From a bacterium (GTDB lineage Bacteria > JAMCPX01), in the NCBI GenBank assembly GCA_021792615.1, contig JAJYUJ010000029.1, forward strand, positions 1 to 33,028: 33,028 nt of DNA, given 5' to 3'. The notes under the pieces were generated by a model, which saw nothing but the letters and a program-made list of their open reading frames with translations, was not told where the DNA came from and did no database searches. Shown piece by piece: positions 1 to 10,308 of the stretch. Each line of letters starts with the position of its first letter. Position 1 is the first letter of the stretch. The position numbers and the translations under genes are program-made.

Positions 1-279
1 GCCAAGCTGCTCAATAAAGAAGCAGAGGACCTGGAGGTACAACTGCGCAAGAAGATAGATGCAGCCATCGAGTCTGCAAACAGCCTTAGATTGTCGGTAA
101 CGGAAGATGCAAAGAAAAGCCGCGAGGATATGTTGAAAAAGGCAAACGATACCATGCAGCAGCAATTAAAGTCTATGATTGAGCTACTGGAAAAAGAAAA
201 AGTTGAATTGCTGAACAAATTAAATACCGATATCAAACAGTTCATACCCTTAATTTCAAGAAAGATGATGTTGAAATGA
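1..279 (+). CDS. atpF: ATP synthase Fo subunit b' (C-terminal part)
   Basis: The reading frame is open from base 1, so the start and the membrane anchor lie outside the window. The visible 92 residues are almost entirely charged, heptad-like helix (many K, E and L), as in the dimeric peripheral stalk of F1Fo ATP synthase. The stop overlaps the start of the next gene in ATGA, which implies translational coupling. Position directly ahead of a second b-type gene and delta identifies it as the b' member of a b/b' pair. The sequence alone is low complexity, so the call rests mainly on operon position. Confidence 0.85.
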   Translation, partial: AKLLNKEAEDLEVQLRKKIDAAIESANSLRLSVTEDAKKSREDMLKKANDTMQQQLKSMIELLEKEKVELLNKLNTDIKQFIPLISRKMMLK

Positions 280-821
280 GAAACTTTTTATTTGTCTTGT
301 TGTATTGTTTTTTCATACCCTCCATAGCACAGGCGGATGAAGGAGGTTTCTTCACCATGAACCTTGTATGGTCAATCGTAAACTTCCTTATATTAATCGC
401 AGGTTTTGTATACCTCTATAAAAAATTTCATGGCGAGAAACTGTTTAAAACAAGAAAAGACAGTATAGAAAAACTGATTGGTGAAGCTATGGATGTAAAA
501 AAAAGGGCAATGACACGGCATAATGAAGCCGAACAACAGCTCATGGAATTCGATAAAACCAAGAAAGAAATCATGGATGACATGAATGGAAGGGCTGAAA
601 GAGAAAAACAGGAAATCATGGATGAAGGCAAGGAGATGCTTGCCCGGATAAAAAAAGAAGGCGAGCGTATTGCCGATGCCGAGGTCCAGAAGGCAAAAGA
701 ATTGCTCAGTGAGCATCTGCAGACGCAGCTCTACGACCTGTCGAAAGAATATATCGAAAAATCAATGGACGCCGATTCGCAAAAGAACGTTACGGATAAC
801 TTTATCAGGAAAATAAAATGA
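276..821 (+). CDS. atpF: ATP synthase Fo subunit b
   Basis: 181-residue stator subunit that links the membrane a subunit to F1 through delta. Residues 1-20 look like a cleavable signal peptide ending in SIAQA, and a second hydrophobic span at about 28-48 is the true membrane anchor. The rest (about 50-180) is a long charged coiled coil. A signal-like leader before the b anchor is familiar in delta-proteobacterial-type operons but absent from E. coli b. The gene overlaps its neighbours on both sides by ATGA (276-279 and 818-821), so the three stator genes are translationally coupled. Confidence 0.92.
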   Translation: MRNFLFVLLYCFFIPSIAQADEGGFFTMNLVWSIVNFLILIAGFVYLYKKFHGEKLFKTRKDSIEKLIGEAMDVKKRAMTRHNEAEQQLMEFDKTKKEIMDDMNGRAEREKQEIMDEGKEMLARIKKEGERIADAEVQKAKELLSEHLQTQLYDLSKEYIEKSMDADSQKNVTDNFIRKIK

Positions 822-1348
822 ATGTAAGCATACGATACGCAAAAGCACTGTTCCAGATAGCGAAACAACAAAATAAAATCGATCAGTTTATGCAGGAACT
901 TGATACTGTCGGACAACTTTTTTCACAGGACAAGCTTCTGAAAAATTTTTTTCAGGATCAACTGGCCGATAAAATCAGAAAAATAAGCGTGTTGTCTGTT
1001 GTAGCGGATAAACTGAACCTTTCCAAAGAGGTTGTAAACCTTATTAAACTTCTTATTACCGGCGGTAGAGAGCATATTTTAAATGATATAACAATAAGTT
1101 ACATAGAGATGCATGATGATTATAAAGGTCTTATTAAAGCAGATGTATACACTGCTTATGATATGACACCAAACGAAATGAATGTCTTGAAAACAAGAAT
1201 TAAGGACCTTTTTCATAAAGAACCTATACTCACGATAAATAAGGATAGTTCTATTATTGGGGGCGTACGGCTGAAAGTGGGCTGGACCATATATGACGGA
1301 ACTATTAAAACGCATTTGAAAGATTTTACAAATTCAATAAAGATATAA
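818..1348 (+). CDS. atpH: ATP synthase F1 subunit delta
   Basis: 176-residue OSCP/delta subunit, the usual family length, which caps F1 and holds the peripheral stalk. The N-terminal helical domain begins with SIRYAKALFQIA, the typical delta opening. The C-terminal part holds the family's IIGGVRLKVG motif near residues 146-155. It overlaps atpF by 4 bases and lies 18 bases ahead of atpA, which has a clear AAGGAG ribosome-binding site in that gap. Confidence 0.95.
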   Translation: MNVSIRYAKALFQIAKQQNKIDQFMQELDTVGQLFSQDKLLKNFFQDQLADKIRKISVLSVVADKLNLSKEVVNLIKLLITGGREHILNDITISYIEMHDDYKGLIKADVYTAYDMTPNEMNVLKTRIKDLFHKEPILTINKDSSIIGGVRLKVGWTIYDGTIKTHLKDFTNSIKI

Positions 1349-1366
1349 AGTGTTAAGGAGAAAATT

Positions 1367-2887
1367 ATGGCGTTAGGAATCAGATACGACGAAATTACCA
1401 GTATTATAAAAGAACAGCTTGAAGGCTATGATTATAAGGTTGAAAAAGCAGAAGTAGGCACGGTTATATCGGTAGGGGACGGCATTGTCCGGGCTTACGG
1501 ACTTGAGAAGGTCATGGCAGGAGAGCTGGTAGAATTTGAAGACGGCACAAAAGGTCTTGTCCTTAACCTTGAAGAGGAGAGTGTTGGAATCTCGGTCATG
1601 GGAGAGGTTACGGACATAAAAGAGGGGCAGACCGTAAAAAGGCTGTCCAGGATCATGGAGGTACCGGTCGGAGATGCTCTGATAGGCAGGGTTGTCAATC
1701 CTCTTGGAGAACCCATAGATGGTAAAGGGCCTATAAAATCCAAGGAAACGAGAAAAGTTGAGATTAAGGCACCTGGTATCGTCATGCGTCAGCATGTCAA
1801 AGAACCGCTCCAGACAGGTATAAAGGCAATAGACTCGATGATACCGATAGGAAGAGGGCAGAGGGAGCTCATCATAGGAGACCGGCAGACAGGTAAAACC
1901 GCCGTTGTTCTTGATACGATCATAAACCAGAAGGGCAAGAATATCGTTTGTATATATGTGGCAATAGGACAGAAACAGTCGACCGTGGCACAGGTGGTGG
2001 ATAAGCTGGCACAGTACGGGGCCATGGAATACACAATCGTTGTGTCGGCAACAGCGAGCGAACCTGCGCCGCTTCAATACATAGCCCCTTATTCAGGTTG
2101 CACCATGGGTGAATATTACAGGGACAGCGGCAAGCATGCCGTTATCTTTTATGATGACCTTTCAAAGCATGCTGTGGCATACCGGCAGTTGTCGTTGCTG
2201 CTCAGAAGACCACCGGGAAGAGAGGCATTCCCGGGAGATGTATTCTATCTTCATTCGAGATTGCTCGAGAGGGCTGCAAAGCTTTCCGAAAAGAACGGGG
2301 GAGGGTCTCTGACTGCTATGCCGATCATTGAAACGCAGGCAGGCGACGTGTCCGCGTACATTCCTACAAATGTTATTTCCATTACGGACGGGCAGATATT
2401 TCTCGAAACAGATCTTTTTTATGCAGGTATAAGACCGGCAGTAAACGTTGGTATATCCGTATCAAGGGTCGGTGGCGATGCACAGGTGAAAGCCATGAAA
2501 CAGGTTGCAGGCAGATTACGACTCGAGCTTGCTCAGTACCGTGAGATGGCGGCATTTTCGCAGTTTGCTTCTGATCTCGATAAAGCGACCCAGATGCAGT
2601 TGAACCGTGGTGCTCGGCTTACGGAACTGCTGAAGCAGCCGCAATATAAGCCGGTTGCTGTAGAAGAGCAAATCCTTAGTATATTTGCAGGCACGAACGG
2701 TTATCTCGACGATTACCCTGTTGAAGTCGTAGGCAGGTATGAAAAAGAAATGCTGTCGTTTGTTAAAGCAAAATATCCCGCTCTCTTGAAGAGCATCGCT
2801 GAGAAAAAGGCTCTCGATGAAACGCTGATTAAATCCGTAAAAGAAGCGCTCGATAAGTTTAAGTCTGAATTTAATGCTAAAGGATAA
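1367..2887 (+). CDS. atpA: ATP synthase F1 subunit alpha
   Basis: 506-residue non-catalytic nucleotide-binding subunit of the F1 hexamer. The P-loop GDRQTGKT is at residues 171-178, preceded by the conserved segment [19 protein letters not shown]. The arginine-finger region [10 protein letters not shown] follows near residues 364-373, and the C-terminal helical domain is complete. The ATG follows AAGGAG at close spacing. The stop is 2 bases before atpG. Full length, no anomalies. Confidence 0.98.
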   Translation: MALGIRYDEITSIIKEQLEGYDYKVEKAEVGTVISVGDGIVRAYGLEKVMAGELVEFEDGTKGLVLNLEEESVGISVMGEVTDIKEGQTVKRLSRIMEVPVGDALIGRVVNPLGEPIDGKGPIKSKETRKVEIKAPGIVMRQHVKEPLQTGIKAIDSMIPIGRGQRELIIGDRQTGKTAVVLDTIINQKGKNIVCIYVAIGQKQSTVAQVVDKLAQYGAMEYTIVVSATASEPAPLQYIAPYSGCTMGEYYRDSGKHAVIFYDDLSKHAVAYRQLSLLLRRPPGREAFPGDVFYLHSRLLERAAKLSEKNGGGSLTAMPIIETQAGDVSAYIPTNVISITDGQIFLETDLFYAGIRPAVNVGISVSRVGGDAQVKAMKQVAGRLRLELAQYREMAAFSQFASDLDKATQMQLNRGARLTELLKQPQYKPVAVEEQILSIFAGTNGYLDDYPVEVVGRYEKEMLSFVKAKYPALLKSIAEKKALDETLIKSVKEALDKFKSEFNAKG

Positions 2888-2889
2888 CA

Positions 2890-3765
2890 ATGCCGACACT
2901 TGCTGTTATTAGAAAGCGTATTAAAACCGTCACCAACACGGCGAAGATTACAAAGGCAATGAAGATGATTGCTGCTGTAAAGCTGAGGAAGATGCAGCAG
3001 CAGGCTGTGAATGCAAGGGCGTATTCAAGGAAAATAGAAGAGATGGTCCATGAGATTACAGCTCAGATAGATACAACATTGCATCCGCTTATGCGACGGC
3101 CTGAAAAAATCAAGAAAAGTCTTATTATTCTTGCAACTTCGGACCGGGGACTCTGCGGCGGTTATAACAGTAATATAATACGGCTGGTATCCCAGGAGAT
3201 ATTGGAAAGTAAAAAAGAAAACAGGGAACTTGAATTCATAACAACAGGGAGAAAGGGGAGAGACTTTCTCAGAAGGGTCAATCTGCCTATAAAGCTCGAT
3301 CTGAGCGGCTCGTCCGGAAGTCCGGACTACAGTAATGTCATGGACATAGCAAATGCAATCATAAAAGACTTTTCGGATGCAAACTACGATGAAGTCAAAT
3401 TCATCTATAATAGATTTGTATCTATACTGACACAGAAAGCAACCATGGAACAACTTCTGCCGATAACCAGGACAGAGGTGTCAGAGCATGCTGACGGGTC
3501 CGAGGATATAAAGGTTATCTACGAACCGTCTCTCGGTGAAATACTTTCAAGCTTGCTGCCCAGGATGATCGAGAGCCGGATTTATCATACCCTGCTGGAA
3601 TCAGCGGCGAGTGAACATGCAGCACGGATGACGGCAATGGATTCTTCTACAAACAACGCAAAAGAAATGACCGATCATCTGACACTTGTCATGAACAGGG
3701 CACGCCAGAGTACCATAACAAAAGAACTTATGGATATTGTGAATGGTGCAGAGGCAATGCGATGA
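2890..3765 (+). CDS. atpG: ATP synthase F1 subunit gamma
   Basis: 291-residue central-stalk subunit that rotates inside the alpha-beta hexamer. The N-terminal helix has the family signature IRKRIKTVTNTAKITKAMKM and the C-terminal helix ends in the typical ITKELMDIVNGAEAM. The internal DRGLCGGYN motif at about 80-88 is the conserved gamma core. It begins 2 bases after atpA. An 87-base gap to atpD follows, the only real spacing in the operon. Confidence 0.97.
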   Translation: MPTLAVIRKRIKTVTNTAKITKAMKMIAAVKLRKMQQQAVNARAYSRKIEEMVHEITAQIDTTLHPLMRRPEKIKKSLIILATSDRGLCGGYNSNIIRLVSQEILESKKENRELEFITTGRKGRDFLRRVNLPIKLDLSGSSGSPDYSNVMDIANAIIKDFSDANYDEVKFIYNRFVSILTQKATMEQLLPITRTEVSEHADGSEDIKVIYEPSLGEILSSLLPRMIESRIYHTLLESAASEHAARMTAMDSSTNNAKEMTDHLTLVMNRARQSTITKELMDIVNGAEAMR

Positions 3766-3840
3766 GGCCTGCTGCAAGTGGTTATGACGGCTTCAGAACA
3801 TACGGAATGCTGTAGAGCGGGAATATAGTTCAATATATGA

Positions 3841-5268
<1,428 letters not shown>

Positions 5269-5272
5269 CGAT

Positions 5273-5686
5273 ATGCCGTTAAAATTAACTATCATAACAC
5301 CTGAAAAGATCATCGTAGATAAAGATGTAGATGAAGTCGTAGCACCGGGCTGGCTCGGCGAATTCGGGGTCCTGCCAGGACATGCACGGTTCATAACACT
5401 GCTCAATATCGGAGAACTTATATACAAGACGGGCGGTGAAGAAGAACACCTTGCAGTAAACTGGGGATTTGCAGAAATAAACCAGACGCGGATGACCGTG
5501 CTTGTCGAAACCGCAGAATTCGATCATGATATCGATTTCAAGCGGGCACTTGCAGCAAAGCAGCGCGCAGAAGAAGAGATTAAAAAAACCTCCATGATAG
5601 ATGCACAGTATGAAGCTCTTGAGGCCGCTTTAAAGAGGGCACTGCTGCGGCTCGATCTCTACCAGAAATACGGAAAGCAAAAGTAA
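5273..5686 (+). CDS. atpC: ATP synthase F1 subunit epsilon
   Basis: 137-residue epsilon subunit, with an N-terminal beta-sandwich (LTIITPEKIIVDKDVDEVV, then GEFGVLPGHA) and a C-terminal helical hairpin of about 50 residues. It couples rotation to catalysis and may inhibit ATP hydrolysis. It starts 4 bases after atpD and is the last gene of the operon, followed directly by two hairpins with T runs. Confidence 0.96.
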   Translation: MPLKLTIITPEKIIVDKDVDEVVAPGWLGEFGVLPGHARFITLLNIGELIYKTGGEEEHLAVNWGFAEINQTRMTVLVETAEFDHDIDFKRALAAKQRAEEEIKKTSMIDAQYEALEAALKRALLRLDLYQKYGKQK

Positions 5687-5708
5687 TTTTTATCCAGCGG
5701 CAAACCGC

Positions 5709-5739
5709 AAAAAAGGTTATTTTGAATAAGGCCTTTTTT
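5709..5739 (+). terminator. imperfect hairpin after atpC
   Basis: AAAAAAGG (5709-5716) pairs with CCTTTTTT (5732-5739), and the inner TTAT pairs with ATAA around a short loop, with a GG bulge. The 3' arm itself supplies the T run. It could act in either direction. It is weaker than the next hairpin. Confidence 0.55.
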
Positions 5740-5752
5740 ATCCCGCTCAGAG

Positions 5753-5792
5753 AGGCATTACAAAAATATTGATTTGTGTAATGCCTTTTTTT
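5753..5792 (+). terminator. intrinsic terminator of the atp operon
   Basis: A perfect 10-bp stem, AGGCATTACA (5753-5762) with TGTAATGCCT (5777-5786), is followed immediately by seven T residues. It sits 67 bases after the atpC stop and separates the atp operon from nadE. Confidence 0.88.
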
Positions 5793-5836
5793 GTTGTATA
5801 TAGGAGAGGGAGGTATTATACAAATAAAACAATTCT

Positions 5837-7597
5837 ATGAATCTTTTAAGAATAGCACTTGCTCAGATGAACAGCCGCACAGGCGGTCTGGGTGAAAATG
5901 TTGATAAAATAAAAGGATTTATCAGAGAAGCAAAAAAATACCGGGCAGATGTGGTTGTTTTTCCTGAGCTTGCCCTTACCGGTTATCCGCCTGAAGACCT
6001 GCTTTTAAAACCAGGATTCATAAAAGCAAATGTAAATGCCTTGCATGATGTTATACGGGCTACTGAAGATATTACTGCAGTAGTCGGTTTTGTGGAACTC
6101 GATTCCGATCTTTATAACTCTGCTGCTTTTATCAGCAATAAACGGCTTATCAGTACCGCCAGGAAGGCTTTCCTGCCCAACTATGGCGTTTTTGATGAAT
6201 ACCGTTATTTCCAGCGGGGAACGGTTTTCCCGGTTTATATCATGGATAGTATCAAAATCGGTGTCACTATATGTGAAGATATATGGTATCCCGATGGTCC
6301 TGTACTGTACCAGACACTCGGCGGAGATGCCGAGGTAATAATCAATATCAATGCATCACCATATCATGCGAACAAACAGGTTATACGGGAGCGCATGCTT
6401 GCCACGAGGGCACAGGACAATGCAGCTATAGTTGTTTATGTGAATATGGTGGGCGGACAGGACGAACTTGTGTTTGACGGTGGCAGTGTCATTTTTTCCG
6501 AATCCGGAGAACTTCTCGTCAGGGCACATCAATTTGAAGAAGAGATGATCATCGCAAACATAGATATCAGCAGTGTCCTGCGTACAAGGCTGCGCGATCC
6601 GAGAAGGAGAGAGGATAAGCTTTCCTTCGATCCTGAAACGATAATAAAAGAATACAAACTCAGTTCAAAACTCAAATCTCAAAATTCAAAACTCGAAATG
6701 AAGCATTCTGTACACAGCTTACTGGGACAGGAAGAGGAATTGTATACGGCATTGGTTACCGGGACAAGGGATTATCTGTCCAAAAACGGTTTCCAAAAGG
6801 CGGTTATAGGTTTGAGCGGCGGCATAGATTCTTCCCTGGTTGCCTGCATAGCGGTAGACGCCTTGGGCAAGGATAACGTCATCGGCGTGTTTATGCCATC
6901 TATGTACAGTTCAAACGACAGCAAGGAAGATGCATCAGAACTTGCGAGGAATCTTGGCATCACCTTCAAAGAAATACCCATTACGGATGTATATAATACC
7001 TATGGGAAGATGTTCGCTCCTCATTTTCGGGGCAAAAAACCGGACATAACCGAGGAAAACCTGCAGGCAAGAATACGGGGGAATATACTCATGGGACTTT
7101 CCAATAAATTTGGATGGCTCGTCCTGACAACCGGCAACAAGTCTGAAATGAGTGTAGGTTATGCAACCCTTTACGGGGATATGGCAGGGGGCTATGCTGT
7201 AATAAAAGATGTTTCCAAGACGCATGTGTACAGGCTGGCGGAGTTTAGACAGAAATTGAAAACAAAGGATTCAAAGATCAAAAACAATGCACCTATTCCT
7301 CAAAGAGTTTTCACAAAACCTCCTACAGCGGAATTGAGGCCGGATCAAAAAGATGAAGATTCCCTTCCTCCGTATTCCATATTGGATCCGATACTCGCAA
7401 TGCTCATTGAAGAAGACATGAGCGTCGACCAGGTCATAGCATCGGGGTATAACAGGCAAACGGTTTTAAAAGTCCAGCATCTTATCGATGTGAGTGAGTA
7501 TAAGAGAAGGCAGGCCCCGCCGGGTGTTAAAGTAACCAAAAAAGCCCTGGGGAAAGACCGCAGAATGCCTATAACAAACAGGTATAAAGAGTCATAG
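5837..7597 (+). CDS. nadE: NAD(+) synthetase, glutamine-hydrolysing
   Basis: 586-residue two-domain enzyme that makes NAD from deamido-NAD, ATP and glutamine. The N-terminal nitrilase-type glutaminase carries Glu44 (VVFPELALTGYPPEDLL), Lys110 (RKAFLPNYGVFDE) and Cys146 (VTICEDIW). The C-terminal synthetase has the PP-loop SGGIDSS at 327-333 and the conserved KPPTAELRPDQ near 494-504. Two lysine/serine-rich segments, about 275-289 between the domains and 471-484 inside the synthetase, look like insertions of related sequence. The ATG is preceded by a GGAGG-like stretch rather far upstream (about 24 bases), so translation efficiency is uncertain. Monocistronic or first gene of a loose group. 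Confidence 0.95.
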   Translation: MNLLRIALAQMNSRTGGLGENVDKIKGFIREAKKYRADVVVFPELALTGYPPEDLLLKPGFIKANVNALHDVIRATEDITAVVGFVELDSDLYNSAAFISNKRLISTARKAFLPNYGVFDEYRYFQRGTVFPVYIMDSIKIGVTICEDIWYPDGPVLYQTLGGDAEVIININASPYHANKQVIRERMLATRAQDNAAIVVYVNMVGGQDELVFDGGSVIFSESGELLVRAHQFEEEMIIANIDISSVLRTRLRDPRRREDKLSFDPETIIKEYKLSSKLKSQNSKLEMKHSVHSLLGQEEELYTALVTGTRDYLSKNGFQKAVIGLSGGIDSSLVACIAVDALGKDNVIGVFMPSMYSSNDSKEDASELARNLGITFKEIPITDVYNTYGKMFAPHFRGKKPDITEENLQARIRGNILMGLSNKFGWLVLTTGNKSEMSVGYATLYGDMAGGYAVIKDVSKTHVYRLAEFRQKLKTKDSKIKNNAPIPQRVFTKPPTAELRPDQKDEDSLPPYSILDPILAMLIEEDMSVDQVIASGYNRQTVLKVQHLIDVSEYKRRQAPPGVKVTKKALGKDRRMPITNRYKES

Positions 7598-7638
7598 AGT
7601 ACAGAGTTGAAAAGTTTGAACGCTTTGGATCATCCTAC

Positions 7639-8346
7639 ATGTTGACAATCGAAGATCTCCATACCAGCTATAATGGTATTGAAGTGCTCCATGGAATTTC
7701 GCTGGAAGTAAAAAATGGAGAAAAAGTTGCACTACTCGGCGCAAACGGTGCCGGGAAAACGACAACACTTGCAAGCATCGTCGGCATTGCAAAGGAAAAG
7801 AGAGGAAAAATTACCTTCAATAAATATGATATTACGCATTTAGAAACTCATGATGCGATAAAAAGCGGTATTGTGCTCATTCCTGAAGGAAGGCACATCT
7901 TTACAAAACTTACCGTAGAGGAGAATATATTTATCGGTGGTTTTATTGCGTCGAAACATCACAATAATCTTCCGGAAAATATGGAAAAAATTTACGACCT
8001 TTTCCCTGTATTAAAAGACAGAAACAAACAGATGGCGGGTACACTGAGCGGAGGAGAACAACAGATGCTTGCCATAGCACGGGGGCTTATGGGCAAGCCA
8101 AAACTTATGCTCCTCGATGAACCTTCCCTCGGATTATCTCCGCTTATGGTCACAAAGATATTTAAAATCATTGACGAGATAAACAATATGGGTGTTTCTA
8201 TACTCATTGTCGAACAAAACGTGAATATCGCGCTTGATTTCACGGATAAAGCTTATGTTCTTGAACTTGGATATATAAGCCTGTCCGGTTTATCAAGCCA
8301 GATAAAAGAAGATGAAAGAATAAAGACTGCATACCTCGGTATGTAA
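7639..8346 (+). CDS. livF: ABC transporter ATP-binding protein, LivF type
   Basis: 235-residue ABC ATPase with Walker A GANGAGKTT (34-42), signature LSGGEQQ (136-142) and Walker B LMLLDEP (156-162). The segments IVLIPEGRHIFTKLTVEENI and LSPLMV are typical of LivF, the second ATPase of branched-chain amino acid importers, rather than LptB. No permease, second ATPase or binding protein gene lies nearby, so it is an orphan subunit here and its partners must be encoded elsewhere. It starts 41 bases after nadE with a weak ribosome-binding site and is followed by the TPR/propeller pair. Confidence 0.85.
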   Translation: MLTIEDLHTSYNGIEVLHGISLEVKNGEKVALLGANGAGKTTTLASIVGIAKEKRGKITFNKYDITHLETHDAIKSGIVLIPEGRHIFTKLTVEENIFIGGFIASKHHNNLPENMEKIYDLFPVLKDRNKQMAGTLSGGEQQMLAIARGLMGKPKLMLLDEPSLGLSPLMVTKIFKIIDEINNMGVSILIVEQNVNIALDFTDKAYVLELGYISLSGLSSQIKEDERIKTAYLGM

Positions 8347-8364
8347 TAAAGTTATGGAGGATAA

Positions 8365-9099
8365 ATGGCAAAAAGATTGACAAGAAAGAAATTAAAACAA
8401 AAGGACGAATTTATAACAACCGCAGAAAAAATTATAAATTCAGCGGCAAAGTACAGATCGTCTTTTATTGTAGCAGGAATAGTTTTACTGTTTTCCCTTA
8501 TTTTTGCTTCGGTAGGTTTTTACTATTACAAAGATTATTCAAAAAAGGGGAGTATTGCTTATTTTCAAGATTTGCACCTTTATGAGGTGGCCTTGAACAG
8601 CCATGATAAAAAAGATATAACCAATGCACTCAATGGATTTGAATCTCTTAAAACGAATTTCAGGTTTTTAAAAATTTCAAAGCTTGCTCAGTTGTATATA
8701 GGTAACTGTGAATACATGCTCGGTGATTATGATAAGGCTGTAGAAACATACAAAACGTTTCTCTCTGCATGGGGAAACGCCAACAATGCTATTGCTGCTA
8801 TAGCATATAATGGAGAAATTCAATCAGATATAGCTAAGAATGATTGTAAATCAGCCTTAGTAATTGCCAATAAACTCCTCAATACAAAAGATAATGCTTT
8901 TATACAATTAACTTACCTTCATGCTGTTGATTGTTATCTCAAGCTTAACCAATCCAAGGATGCAATAGAATTATTGAATAGCGGCATAAATAAAAACAAC
9001 AATAATAAGGAGTTGGTAGCACAACTAACAAAACTTCTAAATTACGTCAAAGCAAGAGAACAAAACCATATAATTAATTTTGGTACGAATAATTTTTAA
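8365..9099 (+). CDS. membrane-anchored TPR-like protein (YfgM-like layout)
   Basis: 244 residues. A basic cytoplasmic N-terminus of about 35 residues is followed by one membrane span at about 36-55 (SSFIVAGIVLLFSLIFASVG), then an extracytoplasmic helical domain with tetratricopeptide-like repeats, for example KLAQLYIGNCEYMLGDYDKA and YLHAVDCYLKLNQSKDAIEL. A good GGAGG lies before the ATG. Length, topology and position just upstream of a PQQ-type propeller match the YfgM-BamB pair of proteobacteria, where YfgM is a SecYEG-linked periplasmic chaperone factor. The sequence is too divergent to claim orthology by eye. Low-GC codon use, with many AAA and AAT codons. Confidence 0.6.
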   Translation: MAKRLTRKKLKQKDEFITTAEKIINSAAKYRSSFIVAGIVLLFSLIFASVGFYYYKDYSKKGSIAYFQDLHLYEVALNSHDKKDITNALNGFESLKTNFRFLKISKLAQLYIGNCEYMLGDYDKAVETYKTFLSAWGNANNAIAAIAYNGEIQSDIAKNDCKSALVIANKLLNTKDNAFIQLTYLHAVDCYLKLNQSKDAIELLNSGINKNNNNKELVAQLTKLLNYVKAREQNHIINFGTNNF

Positions 9100-9104
9100 T
9101 CCAC

Positions 9105-10196
9105 ATGCTTAAGATTATAGTATTGTTACATTTTTTGATTGCAAGTGCGTCTAATTCCTATAGTATGTTGTTTTTTTATAAAATAATACCTGTTAATCCA
9201 CCGGTATTTCACTCTGATCTTCAGTTTCACCACCAACAATTATGTTCACCAATTATAAAGGACAATATAGTATACCAGGGCATGCAAGATGGCGTTATAC
9301 TGTCGCAAGATATTAAAACTAAAAGGATATTATGGAAATACCATGTTGTAGGTCAACCTACAGGTGCCGCGTATTATAAAAATACAATAGTTTTAACCAC
9401 ATTAAAGGGAAACGTCTATGCCTTAAACATGGAAAATGGTAGTCTTCTATGGTCTTATGATACGCACAAAGAAATACTGGCAAAACCAGTCATTCAGGAT
9501 AATAACCTCTACGTACAGACATCACTCGACACATTATACGCATTTAATTTGCATGACGGTACCCTTAATTGGCAATACACCTCAAAAAATGTCCTTGAAG
9601 GATTAGTAGTACATTTAACACCTGTACCATATATATCAAACAACGTCCTTTATACGGGATTTTCAAACGGTGATGCAGTTGCTCTCGATGCCATGACAGG
9701 CAAACTCTTATGGACACACAAGCCTGCAACGGTAAAACAATTTCAGGATATTACCATAGAACCGGCCGGTAATGATTCTATAGTGATATTTGCCAGCTAT
9801 AATAATGGGTTGATGTGCTTAAATAAGAAAGACGGGACCATGGTTTGGGAAAGGAACGATCTGAAACGTGCGGTGGCAATGTTCTTAACAAACAATGCGC
9901 TTTATGCAGCAATGATCAATGGTAAGATATACAGGCTTGATATTAGAACAGGTGACACTATTTGGAAAAATGAACTTGGAGGCGAATCATTGTTTTTCAT
10001 ACCGGGAGTGTACCATAGATCGCTTGTTCTTGGTGTTGAGAAAAATAAATATAAGGGCATTATACTGATAAATGAAGACGATGGTCATATCGTAAAACAT
10101 TTTACTATTGTATCGGGTTTATCATCGGCACCAATTATAGAGGATGACAAAATCTATGCGACATCAAATGGCGGCTACCTATATAGCTTTCAATAA
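9105..10196 (+). CDS. PQQ-like beta-propeller repeat protein (BamB-like)
   Basis: 363 residues. A hydrophobic leader (residues 1-20) suggests export, but no lipobox cysteine is visible, unlike classical BamB. The body repeats the PQQ/Trp-docking pattern: KTKRILWKYHV, NGSLLWSYDT, DGTLNWQYTS, TGKLLWTHKP, DGTMVWERND, TGDTIWKNEL, about seven blades. BamB uses such a propeller as an outer-membrane-protein assembly scaffold; other family members bind quinone cofactors. The gene starts 5 bases after the TPR gene, so the two are surely co-transcribed. No dehydrogenase residues are recognisable, which favours a structural role. Confidence 0.7.
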   Translation: MLKIIVLLHFLIASASNSYSMLFFYKIIPVNPPVFHSDLQFHHQQLCSPIIKDNIVYQGMQDGVILSQDIKTKRILWKYHVVGQPTGAAYYKNTIVLTTLKGNVYALNMENGSLLWSYDTHKEILAKPVIQDNNLYVQTSLDTLYAFNLHDGTLNWQYTSKNVLEGLVVHLTPVPYISNNVLYTGFSNGDAVALDAMTGKLLWTHKPATVKQFQDITIEPAGNDSIVIFASYNNGLMCLNKKDGTMVWERNDLKRAVAMFLTNNALYAAMINGKIYRLDIRTGDTIWKNELGGESLFFIPGVYHRSLVLGVEKNKYKGIILINEDDGHIVKHFTIVSGLSSAPIIEDDKIYATSNGGYLYSFQ

Positions 10197-10308
10197 TCAG
10201 CAACTTCCCATAAGAGATATTATGTCAACTAATATATCGAGCTTATCAATCTTATATTGAAGTCTTACACAAATGCCTGCCCTCTGATTACACCGAATTT
10301 GTTTCAAT

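Noticed and set aside
1373-2077. 234-codon minus-strand open frame over atpA
   Set aside because: Shadow of a highly conserved ATP synthase gene; no recognisable protein features.
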